Source: a virus. From it: a stretch of 32,918 nucleotides of DNA. A program made the position numbers and the translations under genes. The first letter of the stretch is position 1, and each line of letters begins with the position of its first letter. The stretch is taken from the IMG/VR virus record IMGVR_UViG_3300046542_000612, positions 1 to 32,918 of that record; one strand, 5' to 3'. The notes beneath the pieces were generated by a model. That model was not told the origin of the DNA and did no database searches. It saw nothing but the letters and a program-made list of their open reading frames with translations. Of the stretch, positions 7,150 to 15,083 are shown in pieces.

Positions 7150-9108
7150 TCAGTACAGAATAGTGACGGCACCAGGTGCGCCGTCGCCTGCATAGCCGCC
7201 GTTGTCCATCCGGCCGCCACCGCCCCCACCCGGCCCACGGCCGTTTCGGAGCGAGCCGTTGCTTGAGCTCGATGCCGTCACCGCCACGCCTGCCCCACCT
7301 GGGCCGCCACCGGCGCCGGCGACCGCCAGGGTCGTGGTGCTGACGCGATAGCCAGCATGGCCATCGCCCAAGCCATAATTCAGGTCGCCACCACTGCCGA
7401 TACCGGAATAGCCGCCTTGCCCGCTGGTTTGCCCGCTAGTCCCACCGGTCGCGGACATGTACGCACCAAATGCCGATGAACCTCCGGTCCCCCCTACACC
7501 GTTGGTGCCGTCGTACCACGCCCCCGCGCCGCCGCTGCCCACGGTGACGGAGATGACTTGCCCTGGTGTGACGTTCACCAGGCCTTCGGCCACGCCGCCG
7601 CCACCACCGCCACCGCCAAACACGGAGCTGTTGCGCCCGCCGCCACCGGCGCCGATGACCTTGGCGAAGACCCGGTAGACGCCTTCTGGCACGGTCCAGG
7701 AGAAGACCCCAGGCACGGCGAAGACCTTGTGAGCGCGGAAAGGAAGCAACTGCAGGGTTTGCAGGGTCGTTAGGGCGTCAGAAATGCCCGCGCCGGCCAG
7801 CGTGGTCGGGTTGGTGCCACCTATGACCCGGCCGCGTTTGTCCACCGTGACACTGCGGTAGGTGCCGGCGGCGATGCCGGCCGGACCGGACGCCACTTCG
7901 AAATGCAGCGCGGTGACGCCCAGGGTGATAGGGCTATCGGTCACCAGTTGCCAGAGGCTGTCGCCGTTGAGCGTGCCCTGCTCAACCGGAACCAGCATCC
8001 CCGGCGTCACTTCCAGACTGACGTCGGCATCGGCTGCCCGCGTCCAGTTACCGCCGGACACGATGTAAATCCCGTTCATCAAGGCGTCCGCCTGGTTCTT
8101 CACCAGCACCCGGTCACCGCTGTATACCGCGATGTCATCGATGCGCTGCGAACCGTTGAGAATGATGGGAGCGGTAGTAGCTGCGAGGACGGACTGCTTG
8201 CTGTCGAGCTTGTTGATCTCGTCGCGCACGAAGGCCCGGGAGGCGAAGTAGCTGACCAGCGCGGCATCGATCGGCTCGACAGTGCGGCGATCGACGATGC
8301 TGTTTGCGTTCGCCAGATCCGCGATCGGCACGCAGTAGTGACGCACGCCCAGACTGTCGGCGTAGTCCGGACGAGTTGCGGCGAACACTATCTGCCAGCT
8401 GGCCACCACGTCGCTCAGTTCGCGCTGCAGGGCAACATCCAACCAGGCGGTGGTGGGAAAGCTCGCCGGCGCAACAGCCAGAGCAGCCGACCGCATCACG
8501 CGGACGCCTTCGACATAGGCGATGCCGGGTTTCACCTGGTACGCGCTGCCGACCTTTTCCAGCTGCAACGCGCTGCCGAAGAAACAGGCGCGGCCAAACA
8601 TGTCGCGGTTGCTCAGGCGTTTGCGCTCATCGATGCCGGCCAGGCGGATGGTGAAATCGTGCTGCCAGGTGCTGGCATCGATCGTGATGCCGGTCAGCGC
8701 CTGGGCACCGTCGAAGGCCACCAGAAAGTTTCGAGTCAGGTTGTTGCCGATCTGCAGCGGCGGAATGTTGCGGCGCTTCTCCTGCAGGGCGACGGTCGCC
8801 ACCGCAAACAGGATGCTTTCGTCCGTCTCCAGACCGATCCAGTTGAAATCCCAATCGCCCTGGTCAGATCCCAGCTGCGCGCTGTAGACCACTTGGTTGG
8901 GGTTCACATAGCCCGCGCTGTCGATGGCGATGTCGTGCGTGTAGACGATCTGGCCGGCAGGCGGCTTGCCGGCGGCGCGGTCGACCGGCAGCGCCGGGTC
9001 CAGACCGGGCACGTTGGCGAAAATGAACCGCACAACGTTGAGCGGCTTTTTCGCAACGATCTTCTGGGCGATCAGGCTTTCGCCGGCGAGGGTAATACTG
9101 GCTCCCAT
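7150..9108 (-). CDS. Tail fibre with glycine-rich adhesin tip (gpH-like)
   Basis: The N-terminal 150 residues (ASITLAGESLIAQKIV...) match the tail-collar fibre N-terminal domain (DUF3751) that binds the baseplate. The middle is repetitive beta structure with SVTVDKRGRV near 430, a recurrent fibre segment. From about residue 470 the protein changes to a glycine-rich domain: VPEGVYRVFAKVIGAGGGG followed by several runs of 4-8 glycines and GSGG/GTGG blocks to the C-terminus. In T2/S16-type gp38 adhesins such runs form polyglycine-II sandwiches whose loops set receptor specificity. This tip probably decides host range. Confidence 0.85.
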   Translation of the reverse strand: MGASITLAGESLIAQKIVAKKPLNVVRFIFANVPGLDPALPVDRAAGKPPAGQIVYTHDIAIDSAGYVNPNQVVYSAQLGSDQGDWDFNWIGLETDESILFAVATVALQEKRRNIPPLQIGNNLTRNFLVAFDGAQALTGITIDASTWQHDFTIRLAGIDERKRLSNRDMFGRACFFGSALQLEKVGSAYQVKPGIAYVEGVRVMRSAALAVAPASFPTTAWLDVALQRELSDVVASWQIVFAATRPDYADSLGVRHYCVPIADLANANSIVDRRTVEPIDAALVSYFASRAFVRDEINKLDSKQSVLAATTAPIILNGSQRIDDIAVYSGDRVLVKNQADALMNGIYIVSGGNWTRAADADVSLEVTPGMLVPVEQGTLNGDSLWQLVTDSPITLGVTALHFEVASGPAGIAAGTYRSVTVDKRGRVIGGTNPTTLAGAGISDALTTLQTLQLLPFRAHKVFAVPGVFSWTVPEGVYRVFAKVIGAGGGGRNSSVFGGGGGGGGVAEGLVNVTPGQVISVTVGSGGAGAWYDGTNGVGGTGGSSAFGAYMSATGGTSGQTSGQGGYSGIGSGGDLNYGLGDGHAGYRVSTTTLAVAGAGGGPGGAGVAVTASSSSNGSLRNGRGPGGGGGGRMDNGGYAGDGAPGAVTILY

Positions 9109-9116
9109 GGGGGCTC

Positions 9117-9641
9117 CTACAAAGTGGCGATCAGCGTCTGCTGGTCGTCGTTGAATTCGACCAGGCCGACCCCAAGCGTTACGGGGGTCAGGGTCACGAA
9201 GTCATAGCGTCGGCAGGTGCGGCCGTACTGCTGAATCAGCACGCGCAGCAGCTCGGGATTCTTGGAGAGCTGGGAGTCGGAGAACCGCAGCAGCACCACG
9301 TCCCAGTCGCGGCCGGGCATGCGCTCCTCGATCTCCACGTAACCGACGCCCAAGCGCTCCAGGATGCGTTTCATCCCGGCGGTGCTGCCCGCGTCGACGG
9401 CGTTGATGAAGGCGTACTTGACCCGCAGGCGGTACAGGCTTTCGGGCTCGTTCTTGAAGCGGGTGATGTCCCGCTGCCAGGCCAGCAGATCGAGCACCAC
9501 CAAGTGGCAGGTGTCCGCGTCCATCTGCATCAAGGGCCAGCGCAGCCAGCCCTCTACCGTTTCCCACCAGCCCTGTCCGGCGGCCTTGAGCTTGGTCAGC
9601 TCCGTGCCTTCGAGCCAGAACGGCAAACCGAGCTTAATCAT
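9117..9641 (-). CDS. I: Tail protein I-like baseplate protein
   Basis: The 174-residue protein has the features of phage tail protein I: LLAWQRDITRFKNEPESLYRLRVKYAF, then a helix and an ERLGVGYVEIEERMPGRDWD segment. It lies between baseplate J and the fibre, as in P2. It overlaps the J stop by 8 nt. It is expected to join fibre and baseplate wedge. Confidence 0.75.
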   Translation of the reverse strand: MIKLGLPFWLEGTELTKLKAAGQGWWETVEGWLRWPLMQMDADTCHLVVLDLLAWQRDITRFKNEPESLYRLRVKYAFINAVDAGSTAGMKRILERLGVGYVEIEERMPGRDWDVVLLRFSDSQLSKNPELLRVLIQQYGRTCRRYDFVTLTPVTLGVGLVEFNDDQQTLIATL

Positions 9642-10809
9642 GCAGAACGATCTCCAGGCTCTGGATCCTAGGAATGTTCAGCTCGGACAGGATGTCGGCG
9701 TTTTCAAAGTCCAGCGACTCGATGCCGGCGAACTGCTGGTGCAACTCTTCGCCCAGGCGGCTGAACGAAAAGCGCGACTGCGGCAGGGTCAGCGTCGGCT
9801 GGTAGTCACTGGTCGTGCTTTCGCGGAACGCTGCACGCACGAACTGCTCGACCTGCTGTTCCAAGGTCAACCGCTGTTCGGCGGTCAAGGTCGAGCGCGG
9901 CCAGATCTGCAGCTGCAGCGCGTGAAAGGTTTCGGGCATGACCATCACCTGCAGGTCATCGCCGTGACCATGGTTGCCCTGGTCTCGGATGTGCGTATTG
10001 ATCTGCTGCAGGAATGCCTCGGCCGGAACGCCGGCGTCGAACAGCACGAAGGCGTTCGCACTGCCCGGGCCGCGTGGCGCGCCGTGCTCGAAATACACGC
10101 CGTCCGGACGCACGCCTGGAAACGCGGAGATCATGGCGCGATAGACCGCGTCGGTGTGCCACTGGTTGACCGCCGAGAACTGGTTACGGGTGCGCAGGCG
10201 CAGCTCGTCGTCGGGCTCAGGATCCGCCCCGGGCGTGGTCAACCAGCCGTCGGCGTTCACCACCTGAGCAATGCCTGGCACAGGGACCGGCAGAATCGCG
10301 TAGTACCCCGGAGCCAGGTTGAAGCCGGAGCCGGCCTCGATCGCCTCGACCGGAATTTCCAGTTGCATCAGCCCATCGGCAAATTCGCCGGCGGCGGTGG
10401 TGCGCAGTTGATAGACGTGGCCATTGATCGCGGCGGACTGCACCAGGGTGCCGATCGGCACCGAGAAGGCCCCGCCCGGCGCGGTGCGGGTGAACAGCAG
10501 CACGCCGGCGGCGCGAGTCGCGCCCTTGCGCTCGACGTTCACCGCCCAGGCCAGCATGTCCAGCCAAGCCGCTTTGGCGGTCTTGACGAAGAAGTTCGGC
10601 AGCACCGTGGCCACGAAGAAATCGAGGATCCACAGCACCGGCTTAGTCACCAGTGCGGTGATTACCCGCCAGAATGGCGAATAGGCGCTGGTGTTGGCCA
10701 CCTTGCTGCCCTGCGCGGCCACTTCCTTTTCCCACGCCTGGCGCAGCCCGACCTCGGTGGTCGGGATGCCGGCGTCGGTCAGGGCCTGCTTGAAATCGAC
10801 GTCGCTCAC
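9634..10809 (-). CDS. J: Baseplate J-like protein
   Basis: The 391-residue product has the gpJ/Mu gp47 pattern: TRAAGVLLFTRTAPGGAFSVPIGTLVQS, GSGFNLAPGYY, then DDELRLRTRNQFSAVNQWHTDAVYRAMISAFPGV. This is the inner wedge of contractile-tail baseplates. The start is GTG at 10809, forming a GTGA overlap with the DUF2590 stop. Length fits this branch of the family. Confidence 0.9.
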   Translation of the reverse strand: MSDVDFKQALTDAGIPTTEVGLRQAWEKEVAAQGSKVANTSAYSPFWRVITALVTKPVLWILDFFVATVLPNFFVKTAKAAWLDMLAWAVNVERKGATRAAGVLLFTRTAPGGAFSVPIGTLVQSAAINGHVYQLRTTAAGEFADGLMQLEIPVEAIEAGSGFNLAPGYYAILPVPVPGIAQVVNADGWLTTPGADPEPDDELRLRTRNQFSAVNQWHTDAVYRAMISAFPGVRPDGVYFEHGAPRGPGSANAFVLFDAGVPAEAFLQQINTHIRDQGNHGHGDDLQVMVMPETFHALQLQIWPRSTLTAEQRLTLEQQVEQFVRAAFRESTTSDYQPTLTLPQSRFSFSRLGEELHQQFAGIESLDFENADILSELNIPRIQSLEIVLHD

Positions 10810-11123
10810 AGGGTCACCTCGATCGAGCCGAACTCAAGCGTCGTCGCCGTGACCAGGTACTGCCCAGGCTCGACCTGGGTGATCGATGCGGTGCCCGGCA
10901 CCAGGCGCAGGTCGGTTTCCACCAGCAGCTCCAGCTGCTGGATGCAGTCGCGCTGCCGCAGGCGGTCACGCTCGGCCACTAGGGTGACCAGCAAGCCGCT
11001 GTCGCGGATCATGTGCGCGATGTCCTGGGCGATGCAGGCGCGGTCTTCGACTGGCTCGGGCTGACGCGAGGGATCGAGCACCAGGTCGTTGTTCTCGATC
11101 AGCAGATCGATATAGACACTCAT
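10806..11123 (-). CDS. DUF2590 baseplate protein (gpW/gp25-like position)
   Basis: This 105-residue protein (SVYIDLLIENNDLVLDPSRQP...) matches DUF2590, which precedes baseplate J in HP1/K139-like phages and takes the place of the gp25/W wedge protein: the helical middle with IAQDIAHMIRDSGLL is typical of that group. ATG overlaps the tape measure stop as ATGA. Role in wedge assembly is inferred from position. Confidence 0.8.
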   Translation of the reverse strand: MSVYIDLLIENNDLVLDPSRQPEPVEDRACIAQDIAHMIRDSGLLVTLVAERDRLRQRDCIQQLELLVETDLRLVPGTASITQVEPGQYLVTATTLEFGSIEVTL

Positions 11124-13189
11124 CCGCCGATCGCCATGTTCATCATCCCTTCCATCTCCAGAGGGGTCATGGGTTTGCTGGTGTAGATGTTCACGTTGCC
11201 CACCTTGTTGCCGTTGGAATTCTGGTTGGTGTTGTTCTGGATGCTGGTCAGCAGCCCGCCCCGGGGCACCGCTTCCGGCCGCGAGGGTGAAAGGCTGCCG
11301 GTCGTCGGTGCATGTCGCGCTAACAGCTCAGCGCCTTGAGGGATCGGCGCAGGTGCGGCCAACAGCGCAGCGCCTTGAGGGACTGGCGTAGGTGCGGTCA
11401 AAAGCGCAGCACCTTGCGGAATGCCTGCTGGCAGCACCGGTGCTTGAATACCCGGGATCTCGGGGGCCTTGGGCATCTCGCCGAAGGCCGCATCGATCTC
11501 GATGCCCGGTATCTTGTTGAGCATGTCGATCAGGCCGTTGATGGCACTCCGGAAGATGGCAACGATGCCGTCCCATGCGGCCGACGCCATGCCGGTCCAG
11601 CCGCCGATCGAGCCGAACCAGTCCGACAGGCTCTGCAGCTGCGCGGCGATCCATTTGAACGCGGCGGTATTCATCAACGCGCCGGTCCACTGGTCCCAGT
11701 AGACGACCGCTGCGACAACAGCCGCGCCCAAGGCGATGATGCCGGCGACGATCAGCAGAACCGGGTTGGCCAGCATGGCGGCGTTGACGAGCCAGATCGC
11801 GCCTTGCCAGAGCAACATGCCGGTGCGCACCAGGGCCATCCAGGTGTAAATCGCCACCAGACCGACAACGAATGCGGTCACCATGACGGTGTGTAAAAGA
11901 AACATGGCAATCGAGCGGAAGCCGGTCCAAGTGAGCAGTTTCCAGACCGTGACCAGGGCCAACCAAACCATCTTGCTGATGCCCACCACCAAGGTCATGG
12001 CGGACATCGCCGCGACCAGGCCGAACACGGCCAGCACGGTGATCCCCAGCACGCGGGTGATGTTGGGAAACAGCTGCGTCCAGCGGGTCAACGTCGAAGC
12101 GATACCGACGAGGCGGTCCATCAACGGGGTCAGCATCGGAATCAGCGCCTGTCCAAAGGCGATGCGCAGCGCCTGCACGGCCGCGCCGAACTGCTGCCAT
12201 GGATCGACCATGGCCTTGGCCATCTTCTCGGCGTTCTCCAGCCCACGCACCTTGCCCAGCTCGCTGATGCCGCCGCGCAGCCGGTCGGTATCTTTGGCCA
12301 GTGCCGCGATCACCTGGGCACCTTCCCCACCAAAAGCCTCGGTCAGCTTGGTGCCCGCTGCCGCCGTGGTCAGGTCGCCGTATTTACCCTGCAGCTTGTC
12401 CAGGATCTGGATCATCGGCAGCGTGTTGCCAGCGGCGTCGGTGAACGCCAAGCCGGTTTTCTCTGCAGCAGCTCCGATGTTTTCGAAGAAGGCCTTGTAG
12501 CGCCCGCCGGCGTCGCCGCCTTCCATGGTGCTCGACAGCGTGCCGATCACTGCCATCTGTTCAGCCACGCTGATGCCCGCCGTGGTAGCGATCGCACCAA
12601 CTTCCTTGAAGGCGTCTTTGAGCTGGGCACCGTCAGTGCGAAACAGCTTCACGGCCAGGGCGGTTTGCCCCGTCAGCTGTTCGACCCATTGAACCTTGCC
12701 CATCTTGTCGGCTTCGGTTTTGAACAGGGTGTACATGGTGCCCAGGTAATTGCTGGTGGTCTCGGTGTCGGCTTTCGTCACCTTGGCCAGCAACCCGCTT
12801 GCAGCCGTAATCGCCGCCAGTTGATCGCCGACCAGGCCCTTGATTGCCCCTTCGATGGTGCGCGACGACGCCACGAACTCGGCGGCGCTAGTCGCGTAGG
12901 TCACGGAGAATTCCAGCGCTCTGCTGTTGAGCGCGGTCAGCGCATCTTCCGTGACGCCCAGCGCACGTACGTCGCCCAGTGCCCGATTGACCTCCAACGC
13001 CGGTTCCAGGGACTCGGTGATGGCCACGCCTGAGCCGACCATGCCGGCCAAGCCCGCGCCCATCTTGACGATGTTCTGCTGCCCTTGGTCGGCGAGGTCG
13101 GAAAAGCTGGTTTTCACCTTGCCCAGAGGAGCGCTGACCTTATCGGTCAGGCTCAAGATGAAAGCCAAGCGGGCGGAACGGTCAGCCAT
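11120..13189 (-). CDS. Tail tape measure protein, TP901 family
   Basis: At 689 residues this is the longest tail protein. It begins with the core SLTDKVSAPLGKVKTSFSDLADQ and continues with long alpha-helical Ala-rich sequence; a TP901-type domain at about 90-300 includes QLTGQTALAVKLFRTDGAQLKDAF. Several hydrophobic segments follow at about 380-500, which may enter the host membrane during DNA delivery. Near the C-terminus three 13-residue repeats (IPQGAALLTAPTP type) occur. Tail length should scale with this protein. There is no strong ribosome site; the start lies just after the frameshifted chaperone's stop. Confidence 0.9.
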   Translation of the reverse strand: MADRSARLAFILSLTDKVSAPLGKVKTSFSDLADQGQQNIVKMGAGLAGMVGSGVAITESLEPALEVNRALGDVRALGVTEDALTALNSRALEFSVTYATSAAEFVASSRTIEGAIKGLVGDQLAAITAASGLLAKVTKADTETTSNYLGTMYTLFKTEADKMGKVQWVEQLTGQTALAVKLFRTDGAQLKDAFKEVGAIATTAGISVAEQMAVIGTLSSTMEGGDAGGRYKAFFENIGAAAEKTGLAFTDAAGNTLPMIQILDKLQGKYGDLTTAAAGTKLTEAFGGEGAQVIAALAKDTDRLRGGISELGKVRGLENAEKMAKAMVDPWQQFGAAVQALRIAFGQALIPMLTPLMDRLVGIASTLTRWTQLFPNITRVLGITVLAVFGLVAAMSAMTLVVGISKMVWLALVTVWKLLTWTGFRSIAMFLLHTVMVTAFVVGLVAIYTWMALVRTGMLLWQGAIWLVNAAMLANPVLLIVAGIIALGAAVVAAVVYWDQWTGALMNTAAFKWIAAQLQSLSDWFGSIGGWTGMASAAWDGIVAIFRSAINGLIDMLNKIPGIEIDAAFGEMPKAPEIPGIQAPVLPAGIPQGAALLTAPTPVPQGAALLAAPAPIPQGAELLARHAPTTGSLSPSRPEAVPRGGLLTSIQNNTNQNSNGNKVGNVNIYTSKPMTPLEMEGMMNMAIGG
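11322..11438 (-). repeat. Three 39-bp tandem repeats inside the tape measure gene
   Basis: Units begin near 11322, 11361 and 11400 with AACAGCTCAGCGCC, AACAGCGCAGCGCC and AAAAGCGCAGCACC on the plus strand. They encode a 13-residue unit, PQGAALLTAPTPV, PQGAALLAAPAPI and PQGAELLARHAPT, so the frame is kept. Copy-number change could alter the protein by 13 residues at a time. Confidence 0.85.
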
Positions 13190-13194
13190 CGGGG

Positions 13195-13649
13195 TTATCC
13201 GTTAAAGGCAATGGAAATGCCGTTGGCCACGGCCATTTCCATGCGTCTCCAATGTTCGTCTTCCAGCCACTTGGCAGTGCCCATGTTCTCGATCGAGGGC
13301 GGCGCGCCAGGTAGCCAACGTTGGGTCAGGGCCAGCAACTGGCCCAGCCCGTCTTCGGTCAGGCCTTCGGCTTGCGCGAGGGCTTTTTTACGATCACTTC
13401 CACGTCAGGCGAGTACTCCTCGAGCAACGCGCCGGCGATGGTCATGGTGGTCACCGGGTTTTCCAGCAGCGTTTTGAGCGTGGCTTTCTCGTCCTGCTTC
13501 ACGGTGCCCATCAGCAGGTTGTGCGCCGGGGCGACCTTGTTGGCTTGGGTGGTCGAGTTGAAGTACTTGGTGATGTCCTGCGGGGTCAGGGAGAACGTGA
13601 ATTCCTGCGCGCCGATTTCCAGGGTGATGTCGCGGTTTACTTCGGTCAT
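13195..13649 (-). CDS. Frameshifted tail assembly chaperone (short form plus extension)
   Basis: The short frame ends at 13359, but a -1 shift at A AAA AAG (13389-13383, in zero frame GTA AAA AAG) opens a 62-residue extension. The extension starts ALAQAEGLTEDGLGQLL and ends GISIAFNG at a TAA at 13195-13197, six bases before the tape measure ATG. The fused product would have 151 residues. This copies the lambda G/GT and P2 E/E+E' arrangement, in which the extended chaperone brings the tape measure to the tube protein. The extension has normal protein composition and fills the otherwise empty gap. Confidence 0.85.
13359..13649 (-). CDS. Phage tail assembly chaperone, short form (TAC_10-like)
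   Basis: The 96-residue product (MTEVNRDITLEIGAQEFTF...) matches the putative tail assembly chaperone family seen upstream of the tape measure gene in HP1-like phages. ATG 13649 has GGAAAG 4 nt upstream; the frame continues to a TTG at 13661, which is less likely. The last seven residues (PSRKPKA) follow a slippery heptamer that also makes the longer form. It is needed for tail assembly and is absent from the virion. Confidence 0.85.
   Translation of the reverse strand: MTEVNRDITLEIGAQEFTFSLTPQDITKYFNSTTQANKVAPAHNLLMGTVKQDEKATLKTLLENPVTTMTIAGALLEEYSPDVEVIVKKPSRKPKA
13383..13389 (-). promoter_or_regulatory. -1 ribosomal frameshift site A AAA AAG
   Basis: The heptamer has the canonical X XXY YYZ form and sits exactly in zero frame (GTA AAA AAG). 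It lies 25 nt before the zero-frame stop. Confidence 0.85.
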
Positions 13650-13670
13650 GGTGCTTTCCAAATGGTGGGT

Positions 13671-14150
13671 TCAGGGTTGTGCCGGCGTGCCCAGCACGAC
13701 GCGGCGGATGTAGTCCTGCAGGCCGAGAATCATTTCCCGGCTGCGGGCGAGTTCGTCTCTGAGGGTGAAATAAGCCGATCGAGCGTCTGCTGTGAGTTCG
13801 GCGGTTCCTGCATCAGCCAGGCCGGCGGTGCCGGCGGCATTTGGTACGGCTGAACAGGTCGCGTGGACGAGCAGCCGCTGATCACGATCAGCAACAGCGC
13901 GCTGCAGACGTTTTGTTTCATTGAACGCACGGGTCAGTGCCTCCGTTCGTTGGGTATCGATCGAATCGCGGGCGGCGAGCATTTCGCCGCTGATGCGGGC
14001 GGCCTCGCGTAGACCGTCGCGCTCGACTACGGCGGTGTTGCGCTCCTGGACAACGGTTTCGTAGCGGCCAAGCGCCCAGTCGACAGCGAGCCAGATCACC
14101 AGGCCAACGAACAGAGTGCGAAACAGCAGCTGTAGCGGGCCGATGGTCAT
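13671..14150 (-). CDS. Rz: Inner-membrane spanin (Rz-like)
   Basis: The 159-residue protein starts with one N-terminal membrane segment (LLFRTLFVGLVIWLAVDWAL) followed by a long charged coiled coil (RYETVVQERNTAVVERDGLREAAR...), the structure of an i-spanin. ATG 14150 overlaps the lysozyme stop (ATGA), so the GTG at 14159 is not used. It spans the periplasm with the nested Rz1 lipoprotein and fuses inner and outer membranes at lysis. Confidence 0.85.
   Translation of the reverse strand: MTIGPLQLLFRTLFVGLVIWLAVDWALGRYETVVQERNTAVVERDGLREAARISGEMLAARDSIDTQRTEALTRAFNETKRLQRAVADRDQRLLVHATCSAVPNAAGTAGLADAGTAELTADARSAYFTLRDELARSREMILGLQDYIRRVVLGTPAQP
13730..13921 (-). CDS. Rz1: Outer-membrane spanin lipoprotein (Rz1-like), nested in Rz
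   Basis: A 63-residue frame lies wholly within Rz in another frame. It has a lipoprotein signal, MKQNVCSALLLIVISGC, with lipobox I-S-G-C17, followed by a short proline-rich mature part (RPVQPYQMPPAPPAW). Both are typical of Rz1. ATG 13921 is favoured over the GTG nine bases upstream. Confidence 0.85.
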   Translation of the reverse strand: MKQNVCSALLLIVISGCSSTRPVQPYQMPPAPPAWLMQEPPNSQQTLDRLISPSETNSPAAGK

Positions 14151-14671
14151 GACAGGCACAGCCTCACCTCAGCGAGACGGCGGTTATGCAGCCCCTGAAT
14201 GAAACGCTTCTTGCCATTTGCCAGGGTCACCGAGGCCCACACTGGTCGACCGTCAATCCCCCATGCGAGCGCCTTGCACCCTTCTACGATGCGTCCGGCG
14301 TTGATCAGGCCCACGGCCCGACTGGCGCAAGTGCTCGGTGTGCCGACGTTATGCGCGTGGCTGCTCAAGGCATCAAAGGTGTTCTGCCCGATCGCCTGAT
14401 TGGTCAGGCAGTCGGCCAAAGCCAGTTGCCCATTTGCGATCACTTGGGCTTCCACCTCGGCGCAGCGCGCATCGGACCAGTAGTCGCCGACGATCACCGG
14501 CTGCGGACTGGTATAGCGAGTGATGCCCTTACATACGGTGGGCAGTCCCTGGGCGAGCTTGTCGGCATAAACGACGTTCTGTCCCTCGCCTTCCCAATCG
14601 CCCAGAAAAATGCCCAGACCGCTGCTGCAGAGCACAATGACGCCGGCGGCGATCTTGGCGCGCAGGCTCAT
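14147..14671 (-). CDS. GH24 lysozyme with SAR-type N-terminus (endolysin)
   Basis: The 174-residue enzyme cuts the glycan strands of peptidoglycan. Residues 6-24 (KIAAGVIVLCSSGLGIFLG) form a weakly hydrophobic Gly/Ala-rich segment like a signal-anchor-release helix, so the enzyme probably goes to the membrane by Sec and is released when the membrane depolarises. Catalytic residues are probably E27, D37 and T45 in DWEGEG...YAD...LPTVCKGIT. Spacing (10 and 8) is longer than in T4 lysozyme (9 and 6). Cysteines at 15 and 47 could control folding. ATG overlaps the holin stop. Confidence 0.85.
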   Translation of the reverse strand: MSLRAKIAAGVIVLCSSGLGIFLGDWEGEGQNVVYADKLAQGLPTVCKGITRYTSPQPVIVGDYWSDARCAEVEAQVIANGQLALADCLTNQAIGQNTFDALSSHAHNVGTPSTCASRAVGLINAGRIVEGCKALAWGIDGRPVWASVTLANGKKRFIQGLHNRRLAEVRLCLS

Positions 14672-14874
14672 GGCTTTTCCTTCCAGTCGCGCAGCATCCG
14701 CCGGTACTTGGGGGCCAGCAGTAGGATCTGCAGCACCATGTAGAGCGCGGTCAGCATGTAGGCCACCGACGACCAGTCGACCGCACCAGTGACACCAGTG
14801 GCGGCGACGCCGATCGCGGGCGATGCCTTGACCAACGCGATTGCAGTGTCCTGGGCAGCCTGATTCGTGCTCAT
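14668..14874 (-). CDS. Holin
   Basis: The 68-residue protein has two hydrophobic segments (about 16-32 and 35-54: VDWSSVAYMLTALYMVLQILLLAP), then a charged tail (KYRRMLRDWKEKP), fitting a small class II holin. ATG 14874 overlaps the TGA of the zinc-finger gene; the longer frame upstream is shadow. It lies directly before the SAR lysozyme and would time lysis by depolarising the membrane. Confidence 0.8.
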   Translation of the reverse strand: MSTNQAAQDTAIALVKASPAIGVAATGVTGAVDWSSVAYMLTALYMVLQILLLAPKYRRMLRDWKEKP

Positions 14875-15083
14875 CGATGAGCCTCTTTTTCGAAGATGGT
14901 CTGGCACGGGACGCAACGGGTCATACCGCCCAGCGCCTGGCGCGCTGCCGGGATCTTTGCGTCGCAGTCCTCGCAATGGGTCAGGCTTGGCCCGCTCGGG
15001 CGCTTGCGGGCGAGCTGGGCCGCGATGGCTTGGTCGCGTTGCCTCTGCTCCAGAGCCTGGGCGCGATCGAACGGGCAAACCAT
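14871..15083 (-). CDS. TraR/DksA-type zinc-finger protein
   Basis: The 70-residue protein has an N-terminal helical part and a C37-x2-C40...C57-x2-C60 zinc finger, as in phage TraR/DksA homologues found in P2-like late operons. TraR binds the RNA polymerase secondary channel and acts as a transcription regulator without DNA contact. Its start overlaps the tube gene stop (TGATG). Whether it affects host or late phage promoters is unknown. Confidence 0.85.
   Translation of the reverse strand: MVCPFDRAQALEQRQRDQAIAAQLARKRPSGPSLTHCEDCDAKIPAARQALGGMTRCVPCQTIFEKEAHR

Noticed and set aside
7903-11064. Long open frames on the plus strand (434 and 566 codons at 7903-9207 and 9364-11064)
   Set aside because: They are antisense to the fibre, I and J genes, have no ribosome sites, and show the His/Arg/Gly-rich composition of shadow frames in high-GC DNA.
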